Of a DNA stretch of 64,000 bases, positions 18,288 through 26,322 are shown in pieces. Under the pieces are notes generated by a model. That model saw only the letters and a list, made by a program, of their open reading frames with translations. It was not told the DNA's origin and ran no database searches. Within the stretch, counting starts at the first letter, position 1. The number at the start of each line of letters is the position of its first letter. The stretch comes from Bremerella sp. TYQ1 (GTDB lineage: Bacteria; Planctomycetota; Planctomycetia; Pirellulales; Pirellulaceae). The DNA is taken from contig NZ_CP083740.1 in NCBI RefSeq assembly GCF_020150455.1, positions 2,852,001 through 2,916,000 on the forward strand. The letters run 5' to 3'. The position numbers and the translations under genes are program-made.

Positions 18288-18734
18288 ATGAACCGACTTC
18301 TCCCAAATCGTTCCTGCACCGCGGTGATGTTTTCTTTGGCGTTAGCCGTTTCGTTGATCGGTGGTTGCTCGAATGGAAGCGCCGACGGTACCGTTGCTGT
18401 CTCCGGTAATATCACCTTCGACGGACAGCCATTGTCGAGCGGTAAGATCATCCTCGAGCCAACGGAACCTGGCGGACGTCCTTACGCGGGATCGATTCAT
18501 GATGGACATTTCCAGATGTATGTGTCGCCTGGACAGAAGGTCGTTCGGATCACATCGACACGCTACGAAGCACCTCAAGGGCTTTCCAAGAAGGCGAAGA
18601 CCTCCATGGAAGTGGGCATGACGCAAACGATTCCGGTGCAGTTCATTCCCAAACGTTACAACCAGCAGTCGGAGCTGAAGATCAAAATCGACGAAGTAGG
18701 CAATGGCGACTTGGCGTGGGACTTGAAAAACTAG
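18288..18734 (+). CDS. Small lipoprotein with transthyretin/carboxypeptidase-regulatory-like domain
   Basis: 148 residues. The signal peptide ends at the lipobox LIGGC with lipidated Cys27. The rest is one Ig/transthyretin-like beta domain (VAVSGNITFDGQPLSSGKI, then YAGSIHDGHFQMYVSPG and VRITSTRYEAP). It lies 114 bp after the DUF1559 gene, the same pairing found at 34691-36060, which supports a linked surface role. Exposure in the periplasm or outer membrane is inferred. No enzyme motif is present. Confidence 0.85.
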   Translation: MNRLLPNRSCTAVMFSLALAVSLIGGCSNGSADGTVAVSGNITFDGQPLSSGKIILEPTEPGGRPYAGSIHDGHFQMYVSPGQKVVRITSTRYEAPQGLSKKAKTSMEVGMTQTIPVQFIPKRYNQQSELKIKIDEVGNGDLAWDLKN

Positions 18735-18787
18735 CAAGCCCTCGTTCATCGCGATAACGACCAACACGTAGAAGAAGAAATCAAGCC

Positions 18788-19756
18788 ATGGGGCATTCCA
18801 CCACTCGACGCCACTTTCTTGGCACTTCGTTAGGACTCACGCTCGGGGCCGCCGCAACGACGGCAGAAGCACGACCGTTTGCTGCCACCCCGCTCGAGAA
18901 ACCGCACGAAGCACTGCGGATATTGCACCTGACCGATATCCACATTCGCCCGGAAGTGGTAGCACCGCAGCGCTGCGAAAGATTGCTCGCCGCTGCGATT
19001 GCTCAGTCTGGTGAGATCGACTTGGTGCTCAATGGCGGCGATTCGATTTATGCGGCCGATTACGGCGACATCAGCCGGGAACGCGTGCTTGAACAGTGGA
19101 AGCTCTGGGACGAGGTAGTCGCAAAACCGTTGAGCCCATGGCGAATGCTCTCCGCACTAGGCAATCACGACATGTGGTGGGCAGCACCCGACAAGCAAGA
19201 TCCGATGTACGGCAAGGACTACGTCCTGAAACGGCTCCATCAAGAGTCGCGTTACTTAAGCATTGTCGAAGGTGGCTGGTTGATTGTCGTACTCGATTGC
19301 AACAACTCAGGCCTTCTCGATGAAAAGCAACTCGCCTGGCTGCATGTCCAAGCCAACCAGCACTCCGAACTGCCGATGTTGATCATGAGTCATCAGCCGA
19401 TTTGCATGGCTCAGCAATGGATCGGCAGCGGGATGTCTCAACGGCAACATCAGATCGTCGATCCGTTGGTCGACAAGCGATTGAGTGCCCGACCGGTTTA
19501 TTTTCTTTCAGGTCACGAGCACGTGATCGATACGCTTTCGTACGCCAACGTAAGCTTCCTGTGCAATGGCGCGTTCAGCGGCGCGTGGTGGCAGTACGAA
19601 CTCGTCAAGCCAGGCCACTACGAAGGAAACAACAGCGTTTCCGGAACACCGATGGGTTTCGCAACGATCGATTTGAACCGAGACGGGACGTTGATCAACA
19701 GCTATGTCGATATGACCGACAGCCAGGATGGCAAGCTTCTCGAACCCTTTGCGTAG
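18788..19756 (+). CDS. Secreted calcineurin-like metallophosphatase
   Basis: 322 residues. The N-terminus TTRRHFLGTSLGLTLGAAA is a twin-arginine-type signal (Arg7-Arg8). The metallophosphatase motifs are all in order: LHLTDIHIRPE (DxH), NGGDSIY (GD), ALGNHDMWW (GNHD), IMSHQPI and LSGHEHV. A di-metal phosphatase or phosphodiesterase acting outside the cytoplasm is expected; the substrate is unknown. It starts 53 bp after the lipoprotein gene, so it could be co-transcribed, and a terminator follows. Confidence 0.9.
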   Translation: MGHSTTRRHFLGTSLGLTLGAAATTAEARPFAATPLEKPHEALRILHLTDIHIRPEVVAPQRCERLLAAAIAQSGEIDLVLNGGDSIYAADYGDISRERVLEQWKLWDEVVAKPLSPWRMLSALGNHDMWWAAPDKQDPMYGKDYVLKRLHQESRYLSIVEGGWLIVVLDCNNSGLLDEKQLAWLHVQANQHSELPMLIMSHQPICMAQQWIGSGMSQRQHQIVDPLVDKRLSARPVYFLSGHEHVIDTLSYANVSFLCNGAFSGAWWQYELVKPGHYEGNNSVSGTPMGFATIDLNRDGTLINSYVDMTDSQDGKLLEPFA

Positions 19757-19798
19757 CGGCAAGAATTCCAGAAAACCTGCCTCGGTGCTCTGAAATGC

Positions 19799-19830
19799 AA
19801 ACGCATCCTGACAATCAGGGTGCGTTTTCT
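19799..19830 (+). terminator. Intrinsic terminator after the metallophosphatase gene
   Basis: A 13-bp stem AAACGCATCCTGA against TCAGGGTGCGTTT (one G-U), a 3-nt loop, then TTTTCT. Confidence 0.8.
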
Positions 19831-19851
19831 AATGCGCGCTGACGAACGTGC

Positions 19852-20166
19852 TTAGTTCTCGCTGAAAGAGATCGATGCCGCGGATGCTTCGCGACCTACG
19901 GGATCTCGCATGAACTGTTGGTAGCATTCGCGACAAAGACGAAAGTCGCGGGGCGACTGATCTTCGTGTAGCGTCGGGTCTTCGATCGGATAAACCTGTT
20001 CGAGCGTATCGGCGAGCACCGACAGGTTGTCTCGGTCGGTATCGTCGTAGTCGACTTCATCGAAGTAAGGCTCAATCTCGAGAAACGCAGTGACACGAAC
20101 TACAAAGCACGGATCACTGCTTTTGTCAAAAACTTGCTGGCAGCACTGGCAAGTAAATTGACTCAT
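19852..20166 (-). CDS. Small CxxC zinc-ribbon-like protein
   Basis: 104 residues from ATG 20166, which has a strong AAGGAAGG site; upstream in-frame codons are ignored. Cys pairs at the start (FTCQCCQQVF) and near the end (RLCRECYQQF) would bind one zinc, with an acidic middle (EIEPYFDEVDYDDTD) between them. No known family is recognised. It lies convergent to the metallophosphatase gene and 294 bp from the ferredoxin gene. Confidence 0.7.
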   Translation of the reverse strand: MSQFTCQCCQQVFDKSSDPCFVVRVTAFLEIEPYFDEVDYDDTDRDNLSVLADTLEQVYPIEDPTLHEDQSPRDFRLCRECYQQFMRDPVGREASAASISFSEN

Positions 20167-20398
20167 CAGATAGGTCCTTCCTTTTTCACTGGATAAGGCC
20201 GCAACGGTCGCGGCGAGTAAGCAGTTTTTCATCCTAACCTTGGCCAACAATGCGAAGCAATACGAGTCTGGCGAATAAACCACAAGACATGATGTCTCGC
20301 GAAAATAAGACCTAATTCGGCTTGACTTCTTTGCGCCGCGAGACTTATGCGCTCACGCCCAGTCGCGGACCGCATTTCCAGAAGGGATGCCAAGAAAC

Positions 20399-20433
20399 GA
20401 AAGAAGCCACAACGCTCGGTCGTGGCTTCTTTC
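20399..20433 (-). terminator. Hairpin terminator for the ferredoxin gene
   Basis: GAAAGAAGCCAC pairs with GTGGCTTCTTTC perfectly around an 11-nt loop. On the minus strand it follows the ferredoxin stop by 27 nt and is followed by a T-rich stretch. Confidence 0.7.
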
Positions 20434-20460
20434 GTATAGTGCAAGTGGCCCGAGTGGCGA

Positions 20461-20739
20461 TTAGTCTTCCGCCAGCGGCTCTTTCTTTTCGGTGATCGAT
20501 TCACACTGCGGTGCCATTTCGGCATTCAATTCGACGAAGCCGTTCCATTCTTCCGGAACGTTGTCTTCGTGGAAGATCGCCTCGACAGGGCATTCCGGAA
20601 CACACGCTTCGCAGTCGATGCATTCTTCAGGATGGATGTAGAGAATCTTGTCCCCTTCGTAGAAACACTCGACGGGGCACACCACAACGCAGTCCGTATA
20701 CTTGCAGTTGAAGCACGGTTCGCAGACGACGTGAGTCAT
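20461..20739 (-). CDS. fdxA: 7Fe-8S ferredoxin (FdxA family)
   Basis: 92 residues. The N-terminal cluster pattern [20 protein letters not shown] and the second set [16 protein letters not shown] fit a [3Fe-4S][4Fe-4S] ferredoxin of the FdxA type, with a short acidic C-terminal tail. It is a cytoplasmic one-electron carrier whose partners cannot be read from the context. It is a single gene with its own terminator. Confidence 0.9.
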   Translation of the reverse strand: MTHVVCEPCFNCKYTDCVVVCPVECFYEGDKILYIHPEECIDCEACVPECPVEAIFHEDNVPEEWNGFVELNAEMAPQCESITEKKEPLAED

Positions 20740-21020
20740 CCTATCTATCTCCTAGCCAGTAAAGGCAGTGTTGAAAACTCAATTCTCGTTTCGGGTCGAC
20801 ACGCACTTGGTCTTGCCCCGGATCGCAAGTCACGACTATGAATGGAAGCGTGAATCCGACCGTCCTTTCGTTTTTTATTCCTGTCTCAATAAGGTGTCAA
20901 GGCAGCTAGGGCTCATTTGCCCTGATATCGGAACCTAAAACCTGTATTGAGCTTAAGTCTCAAGTTGTTTAGTTTCCTCCAGTCTCAATTTCCCTGCTTT
21001 TGCCCCTAAAGTGTATCCCT

Positions 21021-21395
21021 ATGAAAACCGACTCCACCGACCGGCAACTGCTCGAAGATCTCTTCGATTCCCCTGCCCTCCACTGGCGGCGTTTTATCGA
21101 CCGCTATGCCAGCACGGTGGTTCAAGTAGTTCAGCACGCCCGGCAAACTCAGAAGTGGACGCTTACCCCCAAAGAGGCTGACGCGGTGGTCGTCGCAACG
21201 TTTGAGCGTCTCGCAGAGAACGACCTGGAGATACTCCGTCGTTTTGATGGCTCTTCCCGCTTCACGACATTTCTAACGGTCGCTGCCCGCCGAATTGTTC
21301 TGCAGGAACTCCAAGACCGCGGTGCCGAACAGCGGCTGCAAACGGCCTTGCAAGATGCTTCGGCCGAACGGCTTCAGATTCCCGGCATGTCTTAA
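21021..21395 (+). CDS. Sigma-70 region 2-like protein without region 4
   Basis: 124 residues from ATG 21021; the frame also allows TTG 21000. The pattern WRRFIDRYASTVVQVV, then an acidic helix DAVVVATFERLAEND and FTTFLTVAARRIVLQEL, resembles region 2 of ECF sigma factors (core binding and -10 melting). The protein ends shortly afterwards, with no helix-turn-helix region 4. It may be a truncated sigma factor, a one-domain regulator or a decayed gene. It stands alone, convergent with a lipoprotein gene. Confidence 0.6.
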   Translation: MKTDSTDRQLLEDLFDSPALHWRRFIDRYASTVVQVVQHARQTQKWTLTPKEADAVVVATFERLAENDLEILRRFDGSSRFTTFLTVAARRIVLQELQDRGAEQRLQTALQDASAERLQIPGMS

Positions 21396-21409
21396 GAAGC
21401 GATAGACGC

Positions 21410-22642
21410 TCATCGCAGCCCGCGAATCGGTGGCGAATTAAAGTCTTGCTGCGCGGCCGTTTCATAGACCGGTCGCACGGCGCTCGTGTTCCCTGCCGGG
21501 ATGTTGCTTCCCAGAGGAACACCACCGGAAGTGGGATAGTTTGGCGTCGCTTGCGGATAACCGCTCGGCGGCGTCTGCTGGACAGGAGCAAAGTTCCCTC
21601 CTGGCACTGGCTGACCTGAGGGCAGCATCTGACCATTGCTTTGAATCGGCTGCGGATTGGCCGGGTACTGATTTCCTGGGTACTGCCCATTTGGGTACTG
21701 ACCCGTTGAGTAATCTGGCTGGCCGCTGGGAAGTGGCTGACCGCTTGGCAACGGTTGCCCACTGCCGTAAGCCTGACTCGTCGGCATCGATTGCCCGGCG
21801 TTACCCACCAGGTTGATCTCCGGCACATCAGGTCGACGCGGTCGGGTGAACGTTCCCGTTCCTTCGGTCAGCTGATTGATACGATATCCAATAACCGAAA
21901 CCGAGAAGTCGATGCCAGACTTCGGTAGGCGAATATCGACTTTGTAGGGAAGCGAAACGCCATAGCTTGGATCGTACCGATAATTCGAGGCCAACGCCGA
22001 AGCGATCGGTTGCCCCGCGGAGTCGTACATATGCTGCTCCAGCACGTAGCCGTACTGCTTGTCGATCACGGTCACTTTGGTGATTTGACCAGCGGACGAA
22101 TTCATCGTCGTGCGAATTTCGTAGTTGCCTGATGCCGTCGGGAATGGCCCTTGATGGAAGTCGTTCGGGTCGAAGTGAGCCAAGCCCATCGCCTGGGCAA
22201 CCCAGCTCGGTTCGACCGGAAGCATTGTCTTTGCCATCGAGCGATTGAATTCATCATGCCGAGCATACATCAGCCCAGGCGAGTTGAATCCGCGGCCCCA
22301 GACCCAAAATTCTTGTTCGTTACTACCAATGTCGAGAAGCTGCCCAGTCAGTGCGGTCTCGCCGATCATGCGAAACTTCATCGGCGGCATCATAAAGATC
22401 TGAGCACGAATCGAAGGAAAGCCCTTTAAGCCGAGCGTCGCCCCTGTCGATTCGAGCGACTGGACTTTCTGGGTGTTCAAGTTGACTTGCGCCATCAACT
22501 GCTCCATGGTGGGCGGAGCATTGAACACGACCGGGGCCTGATACATGGGATCGACCGGCTGCGTGAACTGCGGACACCCTGCCCCACAGGCCAATCCGAC
22601 CAGCAAGATCGCGGCAATCCACTTCAATTTGAATTGTGTCAC
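21410..22642 (-). CDS. Lipoprotein with Pro/Gly/Gln repeat tail
   Basis: 410 residues. A signal peptide ends in LACGAGC, giving a likely lipid anchor at Cys19 or Cys23. Residues about 45-270 form a beta-rich domain that resembles LolA/LolB-type or outer-membrane lipoprotein-sorting folds (IRAQIFMMPPMKFRMIGETA, EFWVWGRGFNSPG, YGVSLPYKVDIRLPKSGIDF). From about 285 the tail is low complexity with repeats such as GQPLPSGQP and QYPNGQYPGNQYP. It follows the hypothetical gene at 22667 by 24 bp and is probably co-transcribed with it. Function unknown; the LolA-like reading is weak. Confidence 0.7.
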   Translation of the reverse strand: MTQFKLKWIAAILLVGLACGAGCPQFTQPVDPMYQAPVVFNAPPTMEQLMAQVNLNTQKVQSLESTGATLGLKGFPSIRAQIFMMPPMKFRMIGETALTGQLLDIGSNEQEFWVWGRGFNSPGLMYARHDEFNRSMAKTMLPVEPSWVAQAMGLAHFDPNDFHQGPFPTASGNYEIRTTMNSSAGQITKVTVIDKQYGYVLEQHMYDSAGQPIASALASNYRYDPSYGVSLPYKVDIRLPKSGIDFSVSVIGYRINQLTEGTGTFTRPRRPDVPEINLVGNAGQSMPTSQAYGSGQPLPSGQPLPSGQPDYSTGQYPNGQYPGNQYPANPQPIQSNGQMLPSGQPVPGGNFAPVQQTPPSGYPQATPNYPTSGGVPLGSNIPAGNTSAVRPVYETAAQQDFNSPPIRGLR

Positions 22643-22666
22643 AGTCGCATCCTTGCGTTACGTGAG

Positions 22667-23176
22667 TTACTCGTCGGCGGGTTCGTCCCCGGTTTGCAAC
22701 AGCGATGTCAGTTCGTCCTGAATCTGCACGATCCGCTGGGCGGTTGGTTCGACGACCGGAATCTTGTAGTTGCCTTCCCGCTTGAGGCCGACAAGCACGA
22801 GACGTTCGATCCCGTCGTCTCCTTTTTCCGAATCTTCCAGTCGGACAATCTTGCGGCGGACCATCAACAACGCCACCACGTAGGCGGCATCTTGCTGCTG
22901 CGGATCTTGCAGGAGACGCTCGAAATGATCGAGCATGATATCGTGCGGAGCCCAATTGACCTTGGTCGACTGCGGATCTGGGACGGTGGCTTTCCACCAG
23001 CAGATGACGTCCTCAGGCGGGCCTTCCCATGCCTCTTTACTGAAATCTCGCCGAACGACTTCCGCTCCTTCGGGCACAAGGACCGAGAAGTACTCGTCGC
23101 CAGGTCGCAGCTCGCGCTCGGTTGCGTGGCATTTCTTGGTACAGCGTTGGATGTCGAAGTCGATCATGGCAGCCAA
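22667..23176 (-). CDS. Conserved-looking protein of unknown function
   Basis: 169 residues from 23176, or 166 from Met4 at 23167. The start has two Cys (IQRCTKKCHATERELRPGDEYF, read as CTKKC then a charged stretch), followed by WKATVPDP and VVALLMVRRKIVRLEDSEK, and it ends acidic. There is no signal peptide or membrane helix. It lies 24 bp upstream of the lipoprotein gene on the same strand, so an operon is likely. No family recognised. Confidence 0.65.
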   Translation of the reverse strand: MAAMIDFDIQRCTKKCHATERELRPGDEYFSVLVPEGAEVVRRDFSKEAWEGPPEDVICWWKATVPDPQSTKVNWAPHDIMLDHFERLLQDPQQQDAAYVVALLMVRRKIVRLEDSEKGDDGIERLVLVGLKREGNYKIPVVEPTAQRIVQIQDELTSLLQTGDEPADE

Positions 23177-23283
23177 ATTCCAAAAAGTTGGGGCGGCAGA
23201 TCGTACGTAAATTGGTTCGACGACTCAAGATGGACGTCGAATGGGGTGCTATCACCCACGATAGCATCAACGGCCGGCGACTT

Positions 23284-23526
23284 CTAATACGCCGTAAAGA
23301 AGCGATTGCTGCTGCCGCCGTAGCCGATCCGGATGCGGATTTGCTTGGCACATTTGGGGCAATTACCAACGTAGTGTGTACCGGCTTTATTCTGATAGAT
23401 CCGCGAATAGATCCCGCAGCAATCGAACTTAACCCCTAGATACGGGCGGGGTTTACGCGCTGGGTCCTCGCTCGGCTGAGACTTGCCGAATTCAGGTTCG
23501 TTGGTGATGTCCAAGCGTTCGGACAT
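23284..23526 (-). CDS. Small zinc-ribbon-like protein
   Basis: 80 residues from ATG 23526. The cysteines CC in KFDCCGIYSRIY and the CPKC of VGNCPKCAKQIRI fit a rubredoxin- or ribbon-like zinc site. The tail is Gly/Arg-rich. It is divergent from the leuA leader region. Function unknown. Confidence 0.6.
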   Translation of the reverse strand: MSERLDITNEPEFGKSQPSEDPARKPRPYLGVKFDCCGIYSRIYQNKAGTHYVGNCPKCAKQIRIRIGYGGSSNRFFTAY

Positions 23527-23670
23527 GGTCCGGTATACTCGTGGTTTATGCGGAAAAAGGACGTGCGAAAGAAGTCCCACTGCTGGAACTAATCGGCAAT
23601 TCGGCCCCCAGGTTTTCCTCAAATTGCCGTTAAGGTCTGACGAAACCTAATCTTGCGAAAATACGCCGGG

Positions 23671-23699
23671 TTGACCGAACCCAGCCCTGGGAGTAGAGT
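23671..23699 (+). promoter_or_regulatory. Sigma-70-type promoter of the leuA leader transcript
   Basis: TTGACC (23671-23676), a 17-bp spacer and TAGAGT (23694-23699) give a near-consensus housekeeping promoter. The start point would be about 23706, some 35 nt before the leader peptide ATG. Confidence 0.6.
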
Positions 23700-23740
23700 C
23701 ATTCATAGCAAAACCAAATGCCTGCGAGCAAGATTTAACT

Positions 23741-23794
23741 ATGAATCAAAACCTCCTACTGCTGCCACTGCTGCTGATCACCCCCGGGTGTTAG
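23741..23794 (+). CDS. Leucine-rich leader peptide of leuA
   Basis: 17 residues, MNQNLLLLPLLLITPGC, with seven Leu codons (CTC CTA CTG CTG, then CTG CTG CTG after Pro). This is the composition expected of a leucine attenuation peptide: scarcity of charged tRNA-Leu stalls the ribosome there. Its TAG stop (23792-23794) lies inside the arm that can form the antiterminator, exactly as in classical leaders. The upstream ribosome site is weak. It could in theory be a small lipoprotein or toxin, but the terminator and leuA downstream make the attenuator reading far better. Confidence 0.7.
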   Translation: MNQNLLLLPLLLITPGC

Positions 23795-23863
23795 GGAAGG
23801 TTTCACGTTCGCACAAAACGAGATCACCAAAAGCCCTAAGGCCCAACACCTTAGGGCTTTTTT
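23787..23863 (+). promoter_or_regulatory. Leucine attenuator: antiterminator arms and terminator upstream of leuA
   Basis: The terminator is AAAAGCCCTAAGG (23829-23841) pairing with CCTTAGGGCTTTT (23849-23861), followed by T. A competing arm GGTGTTAGGG (23787-23796) can pair with CCCTAA (23834-23839) plus CACC (23847-23850), which blocks the terminator. The same arm can pair upstream with CACCC (23779-23783) as a protector. The leader stop codon overlaps the competing arm. A ribosome stalled on Leu codons would leave it free and permit read-through into leuA, while one reaching the stop would cover it. Confidence 0.7.
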
Positions 23864-23955
23864 CGTTGACGTAAGTTACCCTCAAACCTAAACCAACGTC
23901 CGATGACTCATCCGATCGTTCAACCAGGAGTGGTCAGCGTGCCGTGCCTCCTCCT

Positions 23956-23979
23956 AGCCGGGCCGGCTTGCGGCCGGCT
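23956..23979. repeat. GC-rich hairpin in the leuA leader
   Basis: AGCCGGGCCG pairs with CGGCCGGCT with one bulged G, between the attenuator and leuA. There is no T tract. The TAGCCGG core also occurs in the hairpin at 15517. Confidence 0.5.
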
Positions 23980-24077
23980 TTGAGATTGGTTGCGGCCTGT
24001 TCACGTACAGCCCGCGCAATTCCGATGCACGTTTCGAGCATTTTGCCTGTACACTCCTGTATAATACCTGAACACTT

Positions 24078-25589
24078 ATGAATAACTCACACATCAAAAT
24101 CTTCGATACCACTCTCCGCGACGGCGAACAGTCGCCTGGCGCCAGCATGAATCGCGCAGAGAAAATGGAGATCGCTCAAGCGCTTGTCGACCTCGGTGTC
24201 GACATCATCGAAGCGGGCTTCCCGATCGCTTCGCCGGGCGACTTCGAGTCGGTCAAAGAAATCGCCACCAACATTCGGGGCGCTTCGATCTGCGGTTTGG
24301 CTCGCTGCAATCCCAAAGATATCGAGCGAGCTTGGGAAGCCCTCAAGCATTCCGAGCAGCCTCGCATCCATGTCTTTCTCGCCACGAGTGCCATTCATCG
24401 CGAATTCAAACTTCGCATGACGCCGGACGAGATCATTACCCGCGGGGTCGATGGCGTGAAGCTTGCCGCTTCGTTCTGCGACGACGTCGAGTTCTCGCCG
24501 GAAGATGCTTCGCGTACCGAGCCCGACTTCCTTTGCCGAGTGGTTGAAGCGGCGATCGATGCCGGGGCGACCACCGTCAACATTCCCGATACGGTCGGCT
24601 ACGCCACGCCGAATCATATGTTTAAGGTCATCTCCGATCTTAAGAACCGCGTCCCTAACATCGACAAAGCGGTGATCAGCGTTCACTGCCACGACGATCT
24701 CGGCATGGCGGTCGCCAACAGCTTGGCAGGCGTCGAAGCAGGCGCCGGTCAGATCGAGTGCACCATCAACGGCATCGGCGAACGTGCCGGCAATGCTTCG
24801 TTGGAAGAAGTCGTGATGGCTCTTCGCACGCGGCACGACTACTACAACGTCGAGACCAAGATCAACACCAAGCGACTTGTTCCGACCAGCCGTTTGTTGT
24901 CCAACATTACCGGGCTTCAAGTCCAGCGCAACAAAGCGATCGTCGGTCGCAACGCGTTCGCGCACGAGTCCGGCATTCACCAGGATGGGATGCTCAAAGA
25001 GCCGACCACTTACGAAATCATGCGTCCGGAAGATGTCGGGCTCGAAAAGACCGATCTCGTTCTCGGCAAGCACAGCGGCCGCGCGGCGTTGTCCGATCGT
25101 GCGAAAGCGCTCGGTTACCATCTCACCGCCGAACAATTGCAAGAGGTGTTCGACGAGTTCAAGAAGTTGGCCGATAAGAAGAAAGACATCTACGACGGCG
25201 ACATCGCGTCGCTCTGCGATCAACAGATCCGCGGCGAAGTTCGTCACGGCTGGGTCCTCGATTACCTGGACGTCAGCCACGGCACCGGCAAAGAACCGCA
25301 AGTCACCATGACCCTCAAGCGTGGCGACGAATCGAAGACCGCCGAGGTTTCCGAAGGCGATGGCCCGATCGACGCTGCCTTTTGGGCGATCGAACGGATC
25401 ACCGGCGTGCCGATTACCTGTAAAGATTTCCAAGTCCACAGCGCGACGCTCGGCCGAGACGCGTTGGGCGAAGTGACCGTCGAAATCGAGTCTGACAAAA
25501 AGACAGCACGCGGACGAGGCAGTTCGACCGACACCGTCGAAGCAACCGTCCACGCCATCCTGGACGCAGTAAACCGAATCTGCGGTTAG
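24078..25589 (+). CDS. leuA: 2-isopropylmalate synthase
   Basis: 503 residues, the full long-form length. LeuA condenses 2-oxoisovalerate and acetyl-CoA, the first committed step of leucine synthesis. The TIM-barrel part begins with FDTTLRDGEQSPG and has the metal site HCHDDLGMAVANS and the closing HESGIHQDGML. The C-terminal domain (from about 385, GDIASLCDQQIRGE onward) is the leucine-binding allosteric domain, so feedback inhibition is expected. A 200-nt leader with an attenuator precedes it and a terminator follows. No other leu gene is joined to it. Confidence 0.95.
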   Translation: MNNSHIKIFDTTLRDGEQSPGASMNRAEKMEIAQALVDLGVDIIEAGFPIASPGDFESVKEIATNIRGASICGLARCNPKDIERAWEALKHSEQPRIHVFLATSAIHREFKLRMTPDEIITRGVDGVKLAASFCDDVEFSPEDASRTEPDFLCRVVEAAIDAGATTVNIPDTVGYATPNHMFKVISDLKNRVPNIDKAVISVHCHDDLGMAVANSLAGVEAGAGQIECTINGIGERAGNASLEEVVMALRTRHDYYNVETKINTKRLVPTSRLLSNITGLQVQRNKAIVGRNAFAHESGIHQDGMLKEPTTYEIMRPEDVGLEKTDLVLGKHSGRAALSDRAKALGYHLTAEQLQEVFDEFKKLADKKKDIYDGDIASLCDQQIRGEVRHGWVLDYLDVSHGTGKEPQVTMTLKRGDESKTAEVSEGDGPIDAAFWAIERITGVPITCKDFQVHSATLGRDALGEVTVEIESDKKTARGRGSSTDTVEATVHAILDAVNRICG

Positions 25590-25622
25590 AAACCGACCTG
25601 CGAAATCAATCCCAAAGAAAAG

Positions 25623-25653
25623 AAGCCTGGCGATAACTCGCCGGGCTTTTTTT
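25623..25653 (+). terminator. Intrinsic terminator after leuA
   Basis: GCCTGGCGA pairs with TCGCCGGGC around TAAC, with one G-U, followed by seven T. Confidence 0.85.
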
Positions 25654-25669
25654 ATATACCCTCACCCAC

Positions 25670-25823
25670 CCTGGGTGCCATGCCGTCGTCTTCGTCGGCA
25701 TGTGAATCACACTCGACCTAACTAACCGAACGAGGTTTGTCCCAGACCATTACCGGACACATACCTCGGATTGCTTTCAACTCGGAACAGCATGCCGACG
25801 CGGACGGCGGCATGGCACCCAGG
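25670..25823. repeat. 154-bp REP/BIME-like inverted-repeat element
   Basis: Two 33-nt inverted arms (25670-25702, 25791-25823) match with three mismatches and carry CCTGGGTGCCATGCCG. Each arm also folds on itself (CATGCCG/CGGCATG). An inner pair CGAGGTTTGTCC / GGACACATACCTCG extends the fold. No ORF is inside. The total length equals that of the element at 12719 although the arm sequence differs. Confidence 0.75.
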
Positions 25824-25878
25824 CGTTTGAAAGAGATTCGATCGTAGGACCGGATCACTTGCGAGTTGCCCTTTCCCC

Positions 25879-26322
25879 TTATCGAAACGCGTCGCGGACT
25901 TCTGGTTTTCCTAGGACGATGATGGCCCAGATGCCGAAGGGGATGCCTAGCACACAGCAAGGGCCGAGCAAGGGGATCATGGCGACGATCGCGGCCGCTT
26001 TGGCGATGGAGTAGTTGGTCAGCGACTTCATCTGCACGGCGCCATACAGCACGAAGGTGGCGGCGACCAGAAGCAAGATGCCCCAGACGGTGCGGACCAA
26101 GATAGATGTGTAACGCGAAACCGCGCGGGCATCGTTCTCTTCCAGACGTTCGATCGCGCCGGAGAGTATCAAAAAGACATCGCCGACCAATCCAAGCAGG
26201 CCGAGCACGATGGCAATGATCGAAACCACCATCAGAGCAATGGCCGGGGCCGATACGGCTCCCTTGGCAGTCGAGTTGTGCGACGGGTTGTTCGAGCTGG
26301 GACTGGAGTAAGGATTCGACAT
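25879..26322 (-). CDS. Small multi-pass membrane protein of unknown function
   Basis: 147 residues. A Ser/Asn/Pro-rich cytoplasmic start (MSNPYSSPSSNNPSH) is followed by about four membrane helices (ALMVVSIIAIVLGLLGLVGD; VWGILLLVAATFVLYGAVQM; AAAIVAMIPLLGPCCVLGIP; GIWAIIVLG). This layout recurs in planctomycete inner-membrane proteins of no known role. Single gene. Confidence 0.75.
   Translation of the reverse strand: MSNPYSSPSSNNPSHNSTAKGAVSAPAIALMVVSIIAIVLGLLGLVGDVFLILSGAIERLEENDARAVSRYTSILVRTVWGILLLVAATFVLYGAVQMKSLTNYSIAKAAAIVAMIPLLGPCCVLGIPFGIWAIIVLGKPEVRDAFR

Noticed and set aside
23741..23794. Leader peptide as a small toxin or lipoprotein
   Set aside because: The Leu run, stop codon inside the antiterminator arm, terminator and leuA downstream fit attenuation better.
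24060..24065. TATAAT 12 nt before leuA as a second promoter
   Set aside because: No -35 at a suitable distance; it would give an almost leaderless mRNA. Recorded only as a weak possibility.
24087..25553. 488-codon open frame antisense to leuA
   Set aside because: leuA is a complete, conserved enzyme on the other strand; the antisense frame has no domain and is a codon-bias shadow.
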